Shown here piece by piece: positions 30,771-42,329 of a stretch of DNA of 64,000 nucleotides (its first letter is position 1; every line of letters begins with the position of its first letter). Position numbers and translations under genes: made by a program. The notes beneath the pieces are model-generated. The model saw only the letters and a list, made by a program, of their open reading frames with translations. It was not told where the DNA came from and ran no database searches. The DNA lies in the NCBI GenBank assembly GCA_944739405.2, contig OX123197.2, positions 53,296,047-53,360,046 of the forward strand. Reading direction: 5' to 3'. This stretch comes from Euclidia mi (Eukaryota; Arthropoda; Insecta; Lepidoptera; Erebidae).

Positions 30771-33700
30771 ATGAACCCTCGGCCTAGTGACGTCAGCTGC
30801 CTTCAAATCAACCTCCATCACAGCCAAACGGCCACTGCGCAACTGCGCAAATGGATGGAGGTCCAACAATCAGCCATCGTGCTCATCCAGGAACCTTGGA
30901 TAAGGGGTGGCCTCATCAGAGGCCTCTCCAACCTGGGAAGTAAGATTTATTCTTCAACTGACCACACACATCCAAGAACCTGCATACTGACAACTAAAAA
31001 CATCAGAGCCTAATTTTTAACGGAGTTCTGTTCCAGAGACATCACAGCGATACAAATTGAAATAACACAGCAGCCAAGGAGTATAACGGTTGTTTTCACA
31101 TCGGTGCACATGCCCGAGGCCGAAGACCCGCCTCCGTTTGAACTCACACGTCTGGTAAACCAGTGCGAGAGAACCAAAACTGAGGTCGTAATAGGAACGG
31201 ACTCCAATGCCCACCACCAAATGTGGGGCATGAACTGCAATAACAACAGAGGTAAATCACTGGTTGAATACCTATTCACCACTAATCTTACCCTATTAAA
31301 CACAGGTAAGGAGCCCACCTTCGTCACAAGACGTAGTCAGACAATTATCGACTTAACTCGCGCAACAGAAGGAGCGGCTGAACGCATCAAGGGATGGCAC
31401 GTCTCGAAAGAGGCATCGTGCTCAGACCACAGATGGATCAGCTTCTCTATGGAAGTCGTTATACAACCCACATAGACACGCAGGAAACTACACAACACTG
31501 ACAAAACAAAGTATGTCCAATTACTTAAAGAGAAACTTACCCTTACTGCTACGCCGACGGTACTGGGTGACAATGAACAGATCGACGAGCAGGTATGTAC
31601 ACTGACGCAGTCAATGTTAGACAGCTACCACGCAGCATGCCCAGAAACCACTCTACCCTTAACGCCAGGTAAACAACCCTGGGGGGGCGCTGAGCTTGAA
31701 CGCAAGCGCAAGAAGGTAAGAAGGGCTCTTAACAGGGCAATGAACACAAGCGCGGACGTAGATTGGGACGCTCATAAAGCGGCCAAATCAAGCTACAAGA
31801 AATGCCTCAGATTCAGACGCACCATGGGATGGAGGAAATTCTGTGGGAGCATTGAATCTTGCCAACAAGCAAACCGGGTAAGGAAACTACTGGCTCAGCA
31901 ACCGATGGTTGCACCAGATACTCTCCGTAAACCGGATAACACATACACCACATCGGAGGAGCAGACAAGACGCGTCCTACTCGAAACACACTTCCCAGGC
32001 TGCGTCCTCACCCCAGTAATAACGTGGCACGATACACCAACAGTGGCGACCGAACATGAGTGGAGACACGCAAACACCGTGATCACAGAAGAAAATCTCC
32101 GATGGGCCATCGATAGCTTCCATCCCTTCTAAGCAGCCGGACTGGACGGCATCTTCCCAGGGTTATTACAATGGGGGGGTGAACCTGTCCGTAAAAGACT
32201 TCTGGCAATCATGAGGGCTAGCCTGGCCCTAAGATATGTACCGAAGAATTGGAGGGAAGTCAAACTAATTTTCATACCAAAACCAGGCAAAACAGACTAC
32301 ACCAATGCAAAGTCCTTCAGACCAATTAGCCTGACCTCCTTCATGCTTACAGCCTTGAAAAGGCTCTGCAACAGGGAACTAAAAAGTGGGGCACTTAAGC
32401 ACCTACCCCTACATGCCAACCAACATGCATACAGCTTAGGGAAATCGACGGAATCGGCCTTACATCAGGTCGTGAACCAGATAGAAGCTGCTATACAACA
32501 AAAAAGCATCTGTCTGGGCATCTTCATTGACATAGAAGGAGCCTTTGACGAGACAAACTTCTCCAGCATCAGCAATGCCCTAGCCAGACATGGTGTAGAT
32601 CAGATGCTCATACAGTGGATCCAAAACATGCTCAGCAAAAGGGTAGTGCGCCTGCACGGTGACTCCCAGATAGACTTGATAACTAAAGGTTGCCCGCAGG
32701 GCGGTGTTCTCTCCCCGCTATTGTGGAATTTAGTCATCAATGAACTCATAGACAAACTCAACGCGAGATATTTTTACACAATAGGATATGCAGATGATCT
32801 GACCATTCTAACCTCAGGTAAGGTAACTAGTACAGTGTACGACCTTACCCAACAGGCTCTACGCATAGTAGAGTAGTGGTGCAATGAGTACGAATTATCA
32901 GTAAACCCGACCAAGACCGAACTAGTTATGTTCACACACAAACGCGCGCTGGGTACTTACTGACTGCCCAGGCTATTCAACACAGAGCTCAAGCTGTCTA
33001 CCGAGGTAAAGTACCTGGGCGTCACTCTTGACAGCAAATTGACATGGAACAGCCACATGGAAAATAAGCTCAATAAAGCCAGCATCGTCTTCTGGCAGTG
33101 CAAGAAGATGATAGGTAAACGCTGGGGCCTATCCCCCAAAATTGTCTTATGGCTCTATAAGACAATAATACGTCCGTTGATAAGCTACGGCGCAGTAATG
33201 TGGTGGCCTCGGACCAACCTAACAACGGCCGCCAACAAGCTTCAGAAGTTTTAAAGACTTGCATGCCTAGCGGCCACGTGCTGCATGAAAACTACACCTA
33301 CAGCGGCACTCGAAGTGTTGCTGGACCTGCCTCCATTGCACCTGTTCATACAACAGGAGGCAACGATGTCGGCGATTCGGCTAAGAGCTCTGAAGCTCTG
33401 GAAAGGCACTAACACACCGCACACTAGCAACTTAAACACACTCTTTAAAGAAGTTCCTCTCACCCAGGCCATTGGCGACCGAATACCAAAACAATTTGTG
33501 TTCGACAAGAAATAAAAAATCCAACTGTACGATGATCTACACGAGGGAGCGGTTGGCCACAACAAGCTCACGATCTTCACATATGGGTCTAAGACGGATA
33601 CAGGTAGGGGTTCAGGAGTATTCTCCGAGGACCTAAACATCAACACCGCAGCACCGCTGGGAGCCTACAACATGGTCTACCAGGCCGAATGTTTTGGCAT

Positions 33701-34394
33701 AATCCTAGCTGCCACAGTAATCATGGCACGTGAAGTAAGGGAACGATCCGTTAGGATCCTCTCAGATAGTAAGGCTTTCCTCTCAGCCCTCAAAAGCCAT
33801 AGTATCACCTCGGCACTCACGCTTGAATGCCACCAGAAACTAACAGAGGTAGGTAAACAAAACAAATTAACACTGCAATGGATCAAGTGCCACAGTGGCT
33901 CAAGAGGGAATGACGCAGCCGACGTACTTGCCAGAAGAGGGGCCACTTTAGAAGTGGTGGGACACGAGCCCATTATGCCCCTCCCTTCTGGTTTTTATCG
34001 CAACCTGGTAAGGAATAGGACCAGGACCCAACTCAACCAGTCCTGGATTGATATTGAAACATGTAGGCAGGCCAAGGAGGCTCTTCCCGCAGTAGACGGT
34101 AAGATAGCCAAACAAATCCTCCGGCTGTCCAAACAACAACTGCGGACAGTCACGGCCGCCTACACAGGACACGGATTCTTTAATAAACACCTATTTACTA
34201 CAGGTATCACCGACAGCCCGCTGTGCAGGGCCTGTATGGCAGCAGACGAGACGGCAGCCCACCTGTTCCGTGACTGCCCTGAGGTCGCACAGTACAGGCA
34301 GCAGTACCTGACGAGATACAGCACCCTGAGGGAAGCAGTGGGCCACATCAAGAGTCTGCTGGCCTTCCTCGAAGAGCTGGGGTGGCTCGAATGA
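30771..34394 (+). pseudogene. ORF2 of the LOA-like element: endonuclease, reverse transcriptase, RNase H, with seven stops
   Basis: 1,208 codons stay in a single frame, interrupted only by stops at 31011, 31473, 32130, 32874, 32961, 33252 and 33513. The endonuclease has IQEPWI and SDHRWISF. The reverse transcriptase has KSFRPISLTSFMLTALKR, GCPQGGVLSP and the catalytic YADDLTIL. RNase H follows, with ILSDSKAFL and WIKCHSG, but its first catalytic position reads FTYGSKT, where TDGS is usual. The C-terminal part has a CCHC-like cluster (CRACMAADETAAHLFRDC). Domain order and length are those of a complete ORF2. Confidence 0.88.
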
Positions 34395-34491
34395 CGACAC
34401 CATTCCCACCCGCACGCAAAATATACGCCAAGACGTGGAGTTGCGGAAACAGCCCGTGGAATCAAGTATCAAGTAAGTAACCACGGACGTA

Positions 34492-34722
34492 TAAATTGCA
34501 TCTAAAACAACAATAAGTAAATCACGCAAAGTATAGTACCGTATGAGGATAGAACTAATAGACATTGCACATCATTAGTCGACTATATAGTATTGCCCTT
34601 TCACGCTATACAGGCAATTCAAATATACAGAACTGCTACACGAATTTCCTCAGCTCTTTAAAATATAAAGTAAAAAAGGCTTCTGAACAGTTCAACTAGA
34701 AGAACGATCTACACAAAAGCAA
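34492..34722. other. Non-coding flank of the LOA-like insertion
   Basis: No recognisable content apart from the 14-base target duplication at its left edge. Confidence 0.4.
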
Positions 34723-34870
34723 ACGAAAACGTTTCTAAAATTATTTCTATGCGGTGGTTTCGTCACTGCTCGTCGGAGTGAGATAGGAACTCGTGACAAT
34801 AATCGTTAGAAACGCCTTAGTTGCGTCACTTCATTGCCTCTACACTTGTGATCTAACATGGCTTTGATAT
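34723..34870 (+). repeat. Direct repeat, left copy
   Basis: Matches 35189-35335 with about 90% identity by eye, including 'tggtttcgtcactgctcg' and 'aactcgtgacaataatcgtt'. The two copies bracket the second 5S-like SINE. They are too long for a target duplication, so they may be ends of one element or a tandem duplication. Confidence 0.7.
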
Positions 34871-34994
34871 TGTATGACTTCTTGTACGAATTGAGTTATT
34901 TACTAGATATATACTAATATAATCAAGCTGGAGAGTTTCTGATCTCTTGAAATATTCAGATTTTAATAATTATTTTTGTTTCTTCTCAAGGAAG

Positions 34995-35160
34995 GTGCAG
35001 CCGCAGAAGTCGTGACCCAACTATCCGTTCGTAAAAGATCGTCTAAGTTAATCAACGCTGGCATAGGTCACCTTTTAGATGGGTGAACATTTGTTACGTT
35101 TACATCAGAGCGCTACCATGCTTCAAAGAGCATTAAAATCCTTCGGGATCGCTTCTTCCA
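34995..35160 (+). mobile_element. 5S-rRNA-like SINE, copy 2
   Basis: Shares with the 21.6-kb copy the order 'ccgttcgtaaaagatcgtct', 'aagttaatcaacgctgg', 'ttagatgggtga' and 'ttacatcagagcgctacc'. The 'aagttaa-caacgc' and 'gatgggtga' parts correspond to 5S rRNA control elements. The shared downstream part is not from 5S rRNA, so the two copies belong to one family. Confidence 0.65.
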
Positions 35161-35188
35161 AAAAATGATCTTCTTACAAAAAAGACAA

Positions 35189-35335
35189 CGAAAACGATCC
35201 TAAAATTATTTCTGTGCAGTGGTTTCGTCACTGCTCGTTGGAGTGTGGTAGAAACTCGTGACAATAATCGTTAGAAACGCTTAGTTACTGTCACTTCATT
35301 GCTTCACACCTGTGATCTTACATAGCTTTGATATA
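35189..35335 (+). repeat. Direct repeat, right copy
   Basis: Right partner of 34723-34870, with the same orientation and only scattered substitutions. Confidence 0.7.
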
Positions 35336-35342
35336 CATATAA

Positions 35343-35577
35343 CAATACGGACATGCGGCGAAGACTTGTCGCGAGACCAATCAGACGTGTGGACACTGCG
35401 GTGACCTAGGACATGAAACCAAGGATTGCAACAAGAAAGACGAGACGCCGAAATGTACAACATGCTTGCGTTTTAAAAAACCAAGTAACCACAAAACTGG
35501 TGACCTCGAATGCCCAGCGAAGAAAATTGCAGAATTGAGGTATATCAATTCCATAGATTATAATGAGGGCGCTTAAG
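35343..35577 (+). pseudogene. Gag zinc-knuckle fragment of a non-LTR element
   Basis: The frame encodes CHC-type knuckles typical of Jockey-group ORF1 proteins: CGHCGDLGHETKDC followed by CTTC and, further on, HKTGDLEC. It ends in KIAELRYINSIDYNEGA and TAA. These proteins bind element RNA. The N-terminal part is absent, so this is a 5'-truncated copy that continues into the next ORF. Confidence 0.65.
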
Positions 35578-35660
35578 AGCGTCGCCTATTACCATATTAG
35601 TCTTGAGCTAGCTTGTAAGAGTCTATAAGTTTCTTTTTCTTTTTAGTTTCGTTATAATAT

Positions 35661-36780
35661 ATGGCTAATCACTTAATTAAAGATCTAGATGATAGTTTAG
35701 TTTACATGTCTAAAATAAGCGACATTGAAAATTGCAGACATTATCTTTCCGATTTCATCAACCCACTATCCATACTAACTCAAAACATCCGCAGTATATA
35801 TAAAAACATAGATAGTCTAGGCGTTATCTTACAAAGGCTTGATACCGAGAGTGATATAATTGTCCTCACGGAAAGCTGGCTTTCAAACAGAAATAAGAAC
35901 ATAACGACATTACCAGGGTACAATGGTTTCAACACAAAGTTATCTTTAAACCAGAACGACGGCATAGTGGTATACACAAAAAAGCTTTACATCTTTCTAG
36001 TGTATATAAATGATCTCTGTAACCTAAACCTACATCATGGCAGTTTTGTTACGTATGCTGACGACACTGTGCTTATTTTCTCAGTAAACACCAATACGGA
36101 AGCTCAGAAGTATGCACAACAAGGGTTTAACGTAGTAAATAACTGGCTTAAACATAATCTACTAACCTTAAATACTGATAAGACTAAATTCGTTCAATTT
36201 TGCATGCGTAACCCCCAAGCACATAACAATTCTTTTCACTTATATGCACATAACTGTTATATCTTAACTCAAACAACATTTGCACCTGTCCGGAAATTAA
36301 TAGCACTACTAATATTAAGTATTTAGGGGTTATATTGGACGAAACCCTTTCCTATAAACAACATATCGCCACTTTAACATCTAGGCTACGAAAACTATTT
36401 TTGTATTTAAAAAAATTCGCTTTATTTTAGATCATAACCTCATTATACAGATGTACAAGGCATTGTGTCAGTCCATAATCCAATACTGCATTACCTCTTG
36501 GGGAGGTATAGGAAAATCTTTAATGCTCTCTATAGAGCGAGCGCAAAGAGCCCTTCTTAAAGTGGCCACCCGCCGACCTTACCGATTCCCTACCAACCTT
36601 CTGTATGAATCATGCAAAGTGCTAACGGTTCGTCAACTGTTTATATTGTACCCTGTACTAAAACAGCACACTGCGCTTACGTACAACGCCAACCTTACTA
36701 AAACCAAGAGACGGAAGGTATTGTCTGTAGTTCAAGCCCTGAATCAAAGTTTGTCTTTACTCATCTCCCTATCTTTATAA
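35661..36780 (+). pseudogene. ORF2 remnant with endonuclease fused to the end of the reverse transcriptase
   Basis: The first 110 codons are the N-terminal endonuclease (LTQNIRSIYKNIDSL, VLTESWL). The frame then passes directly, without a stop, into the reverse-transcriptase centre (LVYINDLCNL, then TYADDTVLIF). The rest of the endonuclease and the first half of the reverse transcriptase are deleted. After a frameshift near 36300 the thumb region continues, including SIIQYCITSWGGIGK (36451-36780). The in-frame fusion is probably accidental. Confidence 0.75.
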
Positions 36781-36799
36781 CAAAATAAACAAAGAAACA

Positions 36800-37309
36800 T
36801 CTATTTATGACCCAATTTATGTAAGATCGAAACAATGCGTCTATCAGTATTTACAAACATTGAAATAATTATGATCAGACCGAAGAACTGCTGACTGTGG
36901 TCAAATAATTATAGGTTTTGTTTAGAGTCTGGCTAGAAAGCTGGGAAAGGTTGTTTGCAGAAGGCAGTGGAAGCGATTAATTCATCCAGTCTGGTCTAGC
37001 CAAAATTTACAATGGACAAAGTAACACGCTACTAAACTGATATAATCGATTTAACTTATCATAAACAATATTTCTATTTCAAACAGGTTTCATATTAGTT
37101 TTAAAATAATTCTAAGTAGGTATATTTTTATTTAGAATCATTACGTTTAATATGTTTATGATAAATATTGTGATGACTTCATAACTCAGAACAAAATCAC
37201 TTACTGTAAGTGCCTTTAATGCCTGTGGCACAGGTTTACCTTAGTACAGGCACCTCATTATATTACCTAAATTACTTTTTAAGAACAGTATGTATATTTT
37301 TGTGATGTA
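36800..37309. other. 3' region of the deleted non-LTR element and flank
   Basis: Non-coding, with no further element recognised. Confidence 0.4.
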
Positions 37310-37753
37310 CCGTAAAATGGGGTGAATAGACACAAATTTCAAGTTCAACATCGATTTTATTAGATATTTTGAATGAGAGTCATTATTGAAGCATTTTGAA
37401 ATCATGAGTTACGTTGTAACTTACTCAATATTTATGCTATAAATTAGTAAAAACAGGACAGTAATTAGTAAATGAAGAAAAAGTAAGCATTTTCTATTTA
37501 CCTCGAAACAGGGGTCAAAAGATACGGGAAAAAACGCTAGGGCTGTCAAAATCAACTTATATTTTTATTCAATATATCAACATTGTTATTAATCAGACGG
37601 CTATGTAATTTTTTAATAAACCATATATCAACATTTACCTCTTTAATCACACAGGTAGGCACCTGCCTAAATATAAAAATATTTTCAATGATTATCTGAC
37701 AAAAAGGTGCGTATGATGAACTAACCTCGCTTGACAACCCTAAAAAAGATATT

Positions 37754-37851
37754 TCTATTGACCCCCCACTCTTATCTATTAACCTCCCACCCATATCTAT
37801 TCACCTCCAATGGCGTATCTATTAACCCCCTTCCCGTATCTATTCACCTCG
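37754..37851 (+). promoter_or_regulatory. Five-copy subterminal array of the terminal motif
   Basis: TCTATT(A/C/G)ACC(T/C)CC-like copies start at 37754, 37775, 37796, 37818 and 37839, spaced 21-22 bases. The same core forms the right end (tctattcacccc, twice near 40596 and 40614). Such arrays usually bind transposase; the role here is inferred. Confidence 0.6.
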
Positions 37852-38814
37852 AATTCGAGCAAAATAACATCTCAATTTTAATAGAAAAATAATGTAAAAT
37901 AATCAAAAACGGACACTAATCTTCGTTTTTCTTAAAGATGAGAAATGTATGTATCGAATAATACACATCTACAGGGGGGACACAACCAATAACTTGATGT
38001 TTATAGAAAGTTTATAAACAGCAAAAACTACTAGTTTTCATACCTTCACTTTAACCGCTTAAATCTATATATTAAATCTATATATTAAAAGAATTTGTGT
38101 TTTATAATACGAGTCGGCCAGCCCGTTCTACTCAACCGATTCGCATGATTTTTGTTTTAAATGAAAGCTCTCGCTGCGTAGATTTGTCATCAAGCATTAG
38201 AAATTACATAACTTGCACATTCATCAAGTTATATGCAAAAACAGTTTTCTCCCATACATTTTTTACGTTTTCGTAGCCGTAGTCAATGACTTTCTGCTTC
38301 TATATATCTGGTTCTCATTGAGGTAGGCGTTTCGTTATAGGCCTAAAACACGCGCTGAAAAGAGCTCTTTCATTTGATGGTATGCTCATTTAAATTGGGT
38401 AAGTTTGAAGGAAGATAGGTGTGGACATTGAACTTATTTTTCAATATTTTCCTATAAATTTCTTAAGATTCCATTGCTATCTCTCTACATGGACGGTTCT
38501 TAATTCAAAAATATTTTTGTGGCATCTAATAAGTTCCTTGCGGTAACTGCCAGCAAAAAACGTTATGCCTCCTTGGTGACCTTGCCTTACTTTCATACGG
38601 GTGTGCGTGTGGTGGTGTGTAAAATTATATATCCGATGTTGGTCAAATTATCACTATAGTGAATTATCGCTGATGGCAGGTAATATTCCCCGAATGTTAC
38701 CAGTTAACTCTTAATGTTGGGTGAAATGATTTTTCGTGTTTTAAATTACGGACTTTCTTCGGGCATCTTAATTTTTTTAAGTGGAACATATTACAGCGGT
38801 TCATAGTACTATTG

Positions 38815-40450
38815 TCTATACTAATATAATAAAGCGGAAGAGTTTGTTTGTTTGTTTGTTTGTTTGTTTGAACGCGCTAATCTCAGGAACTACCGGTCGG
38901 ATCTGAAAAATTCTTTTTGTATACGATAGCCCAGTTATTCCGGCAGGCTATAGGCTATATAACATAACGCTTCGACCCTTTGGGGCCGGGCAAAAGGCTA
39001 AAAAGGCTAAAAGATAATGTCGGCTTATCTCAGGAACTAGCAGTCGGATTTTAAAAATTGTTATTGCCTATGATAGCCCAATTATGCCAAAAGGCTATAG
39101 GCTATATAAAATTACCCCACAACTTTTAGAGGCCAGACAAAAATAATAAAATGGTCAAACGAGAAGGGGGAGGGTTTGGTCAAGGGCAAAAAAAGACTAA
39201 ACGAATAGGATACAATCTATACGAGTATCGTTTTCGAGATTTTCGGGACGCTGATTAATAAAATGAAATTTATTTAGTGATCCAAGATGGCGGACGGGAA
39301 ATCAAAGATGGCGGATGAGAAAATTTAAAAAAATCAATATGGGTATCGTCTCCGATGTTTTAAAAAGGGATGGGGAATCAAAATACAACATCTATTTTGT
39401 GATTCAAGATGGTGGATGGGAAATCAAACATGGCGGATGGGAAAAATAAAAAAAATCAATATGGGTATCGTCTCTGACGATTTAAGGAATGTTGAATCCA
39501 AATACAACATCTATTTCGTGATCAAAGATGGCGGATAGGAAATCAAAGATGGCGGATGGGAAAATTTAAAAAAATCAATATGGGTATCGTCTCCGATATT
39601 TTAAGGAATGGGGAATTCAAAAACACCATCTATTTCGTGATCAAAGATGGCGGATGGTAATTAAAAAAAAAAACAATATGGGTATCGTCTCCGATGTTTA
39701 AAGGGATGGGGAATCCAAATACAACATCCTTTTTTGTGATTCAAGATGGCGGATGGGAAATCAAACATGGCGGATGGGAAAAATTAAAAAAATCAATATG
39801 ACTATCGTCTCTGATGATTTAAGGGGTGGTGAATCCAAATACAACATCTATTTCGTGATCAAAGATGGCGGATAGGAAATCAAAGATGGCGGATGGGAAA
39901 ATTTTAAAAAATCAATATGGGTATCGTCTCCAATATTTTAAGGAATGGGGAATTCAAAAACACCATCTATTTCGTGATCAAAGATGGCGGATGGGAATTT
40001 AAAAAAAATCAATATGGGTATCGTCTCCGATGTTTAAAGGGATGGAGAATCCAAATACAACATCTATTTCGTGATTCAAGATGGCGGATGGGAAATCAAA
40101 GGTGGCGGCAGGGAAAAATTTTAAAAATCAATATGGGTATCGTCTCTGATGATTAAAGGGATGAAGAATCTAAACACAACATCTATTTCGTGATCAAAGA
40201 TGGCGGATAGGAAATCAAAGATGGCAGACGGGTATTTTTTAAAGTCGATATGGGTATCGTCTCCGATATTTTAAGGAATGGGGAATTCAATATTATATAA
40301 AAATCTATGTTTGTTTGTTCATCATTTATAGACTCTGAAATGATAGATTAAGTGCTAAGTCAATGGTAACTTTGGAAAAGGGGCTTTGGAAAAAAGGGAA
40401 TTAAATAAAAACTCTTAAAAAGGCGATACGGAGTTCGCTGGGTCAGCTAG
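38815..40450 (+). mobile_element. Non-autonomous Helitron with internal minisatellite
   Basis: It begins TCTATACTAATATAATAAAG, followed by 'gtttgtttgtttgtttg' and 'cgcgctaatctcagg', and ends 'ggagttcgctgggtcagctag' with CTAG followed by T. It shares its 5' blocks with the 22.4-kb copy. The central kilobase is a tandem array. No Rep/helicase is encoded, so movement would depend on a helper. Confidence 0.7.
39272..40290 (+). repeat. Minisatellite of about 120-bp units with a three-unit higher-order period
   Basis: The marker 'gggtatcgtctc' (one copy altered) recurs at 39341, 39463, 39582, 39680, 39800, 39919, 40016, 40135 and 40252. Spacings are 122, 119, 98, 120, 119, 97, 119 and 117, a long-long-short pattern of about 338 bases. 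Each unit holds one or two 'aagatggcgg' motifs, about sixteen in all. Confidence 0.85.
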
Positions 40451-40639
40451 TCTATATGAAATTTCAACTTGACGTAAATTTGTGGGTGGCGAGCCTATAA
40501 GAAACATGCTGCCACGTAGAAAATCATAGAGAAAAACATTCGATAAAAGGCTAATAACAAACTACAGTCAACAATATCAACCTTCCGGACTTTTTTCTAT
40601 TCACCCCACGATTTCTATTCACCCCATTTTACGGTATGC

Positions 40640-41120
40640 AAATTAATAAATTTTTATTATTTATTATTATATTGTAAGTCTTTGTGTCAATACATGTTAT
40701 TGACTAAATTTCAAAAAATGAACTTAATAAAGATTGCCTTTTTATTAAGTTATTTTTTTTAATAGGAAACACAAAAAAAAAAATTGACTCTTTATTGTTC
40801 ATTATTATACATTACCTTATTATGAGATATAGCTGCAGGAAGTTTAATAAAAGAAAATAACTAATGTCTCTAGCTTTATTTTCGCCTGGTACTTTGCATG
40901 CGTTGTATTTTTCAATAGGTAGATTTGTCCCTACAAACTTCGACACTCCCTACAATCCCTCCCAGTCTATTTTTTGCAACTAATTGTATCCTATGTGTTT
41001 TTCCTGGTTCTAATCTACCTCCCCACCAATTTGCAGCCAAATTGGTTAAGCCGTTCTTGAGTTATAAATAGTGTAACTAACACGACTTTCTTTTATAGGA
41101 ATTTAAACTTTCGTGGTCAT
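40640..41120. other. Unassigned non-coding stretch
   Basis: AT-rich sequence without a recognised element. Confidence 0.4.
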
Positions 41121-41247
41121 TTAAACTTGCTTTAAATTGTCTTTCGGGATATATACCACGTACCTTTGTTTGGAGTAACCGATATTTCGGCACTGTTGCA
41201 AGTGCCATGTTCACGGATGTACAGAAGTATTGCGGGTGGATGAATGT

Positions 41248-41727
41248 TTATAAACAAGTGAACCGGTCTACCCGCTTTCTTACTCGTTTATTGCGCGCAC
41301 AACCACCACCACCGTTTTCACTTACGCACTGTACTCGATCACGACACACTGTACTCACTACGTCGGCTCGTGATTTAAGTTTTTGCGGTTCACGAGTTTT
41401 GCATAGACGTACCACTGGATGCCAGGTGTTCGACAGTTGAAACCCATCTTCTCTATTGAAGTTTTTATACTTTTTAATTTCAATAGCTTCTTTAACCATT
41501 CTAGGTATATAGTGGCGTTCTGTCGAAAGCACCTGAGGGTTATGTAACTCAATCCAATGGTTCGTACCCGAGTCAAGGAGATGTTGAGCTATTGCCGACT
41601 TGTGTGGTTCATTGTTTTTGACTGCCCTGATATGTTCCTTGATGTGGCAGGAAATGGTGCGTTTGGTTTGTCCTATATACGAACTCCCACAGCTGCAGTC
41701 AATTTTGTACACACCTGGCTTTTCCAA
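41248..41727 (-). pseudogene. GIY-YIG endonuclease domain of the Penelope-like element
   Basis: The frame has GVYKIDCSCGSSYIGQTKR, the GIY and YIG pair with a Cys pair between, then an IKEHIRAVKN segment and the conserved Glu region in LSTERHYIPRMVKEAIEI. Penelope endonucleases nick target DNA for priming. It is separated from the reverse transcriptase by decayed sequence, including frames at 42317-42117 and 42171-41908 (LDYKVERQPAYLPYIKGV) that belong to the linker. The frame runs past the domain to a Lys/Arg-rich end. Confidence 0.85.
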
Positions 41728-42329
41728 GGTTAACTGGTTTTGTGGAGCACTACTTTATTAATATATGTATTGTAAAACTGTAATAAATAAATAATAATAA
41801 TAAATAAATAAGGGGAAACTGTTCTTTGGCGTTCTTATGTATTGTGACAGTTTCTTCAAAGGAGTGAAGATAGTTTTAACAGATACCTTCTCAAGGATAT
41901 TAGAGACCTAATCTGTCACTCCTTTGATGTACGGTAAGTACGCTGGTTGTCGTTCTACCTTGTAGTCGAGGTGTTTTTGAGTGTGTCTAGGTGTTCTGAC
42001 ACGTCCACTGTACCCGTTCTTTCGTAGAACGTCACTTATGTATGCAAGTTCTTCCTTTAAATGTTCTTCGTCGCACAAGCTGTATGCCCGGTTGGTAAGT
42101 GACGTTATAACTGAGTTCAGTTGACGTGGGTGATGATGCGAGTCAGCGTGTAGATAGCGGTCTGTATGCATTGATTTTCTGTGTAGAGGTCTCCAGAGTG
42201 GCTAAGCGAACCGTCGGATCGTACACCAACTATCACGTCAAGAAATGCCATTTTTCTGTCTCTTTCTATTTCATACGTGAAGCACATTTTAGCGTGGATA
42301 CTATTTAAATGCGTCAAATACTGTTATAC

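Larger units (their letters stand above)
28420..34477 (+). mobile_element. Full-length LOA/I-like non-LTR retrotransposon
   Basis: Bounded by a perfect 14-base duplication TAACCACGGACGTA (28406-28419 and 34478-34491). It has an 0.84-kb GC-rich 5' untranslated region, an ORF1 region, an ORF2 with endonuclease, reverse transcriptase and RNase H, and a short 3' end in ATCAAGT repeats. The RNase H domain and N-terminal endonuclease motifs (LQINLHHS, QEPWI) point to the LOA/I group. It is inserted in unclassified AT-rich DNA. Confidence 0.85.
37310..40634. mobile_element. TA-flanked non-autonomous DNA transposon hosting a Helitron
   Basis: Terminal inverted repeats of about 21 bp, starting CCGTAAAATGGGGTGAATAG, lie at 37310-37330 and 40614-40634, each flanked by TA. 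Without the Helitron (38815-40450) the element is about 1.69 kb and non-coding. TA duplication suggests a Tc1/mariner-like or related DDE transposase in trans. Subterminal copies of the terminal motif occur inside (37754-37851 and 40596). Confidence 0.75.

Noticed and set aside
39272..40290. CRISPR-like array
   Set aside because: Units are about 120 bases, all similar throughout, with no unique spacers; it is a minisatellite in eukaryotic DNA.
37310..40634. LTR retrotransposon
   Set aside because: Terminal repeats are inverted, short and TA-flanked; there is no gag, protease or integrase.
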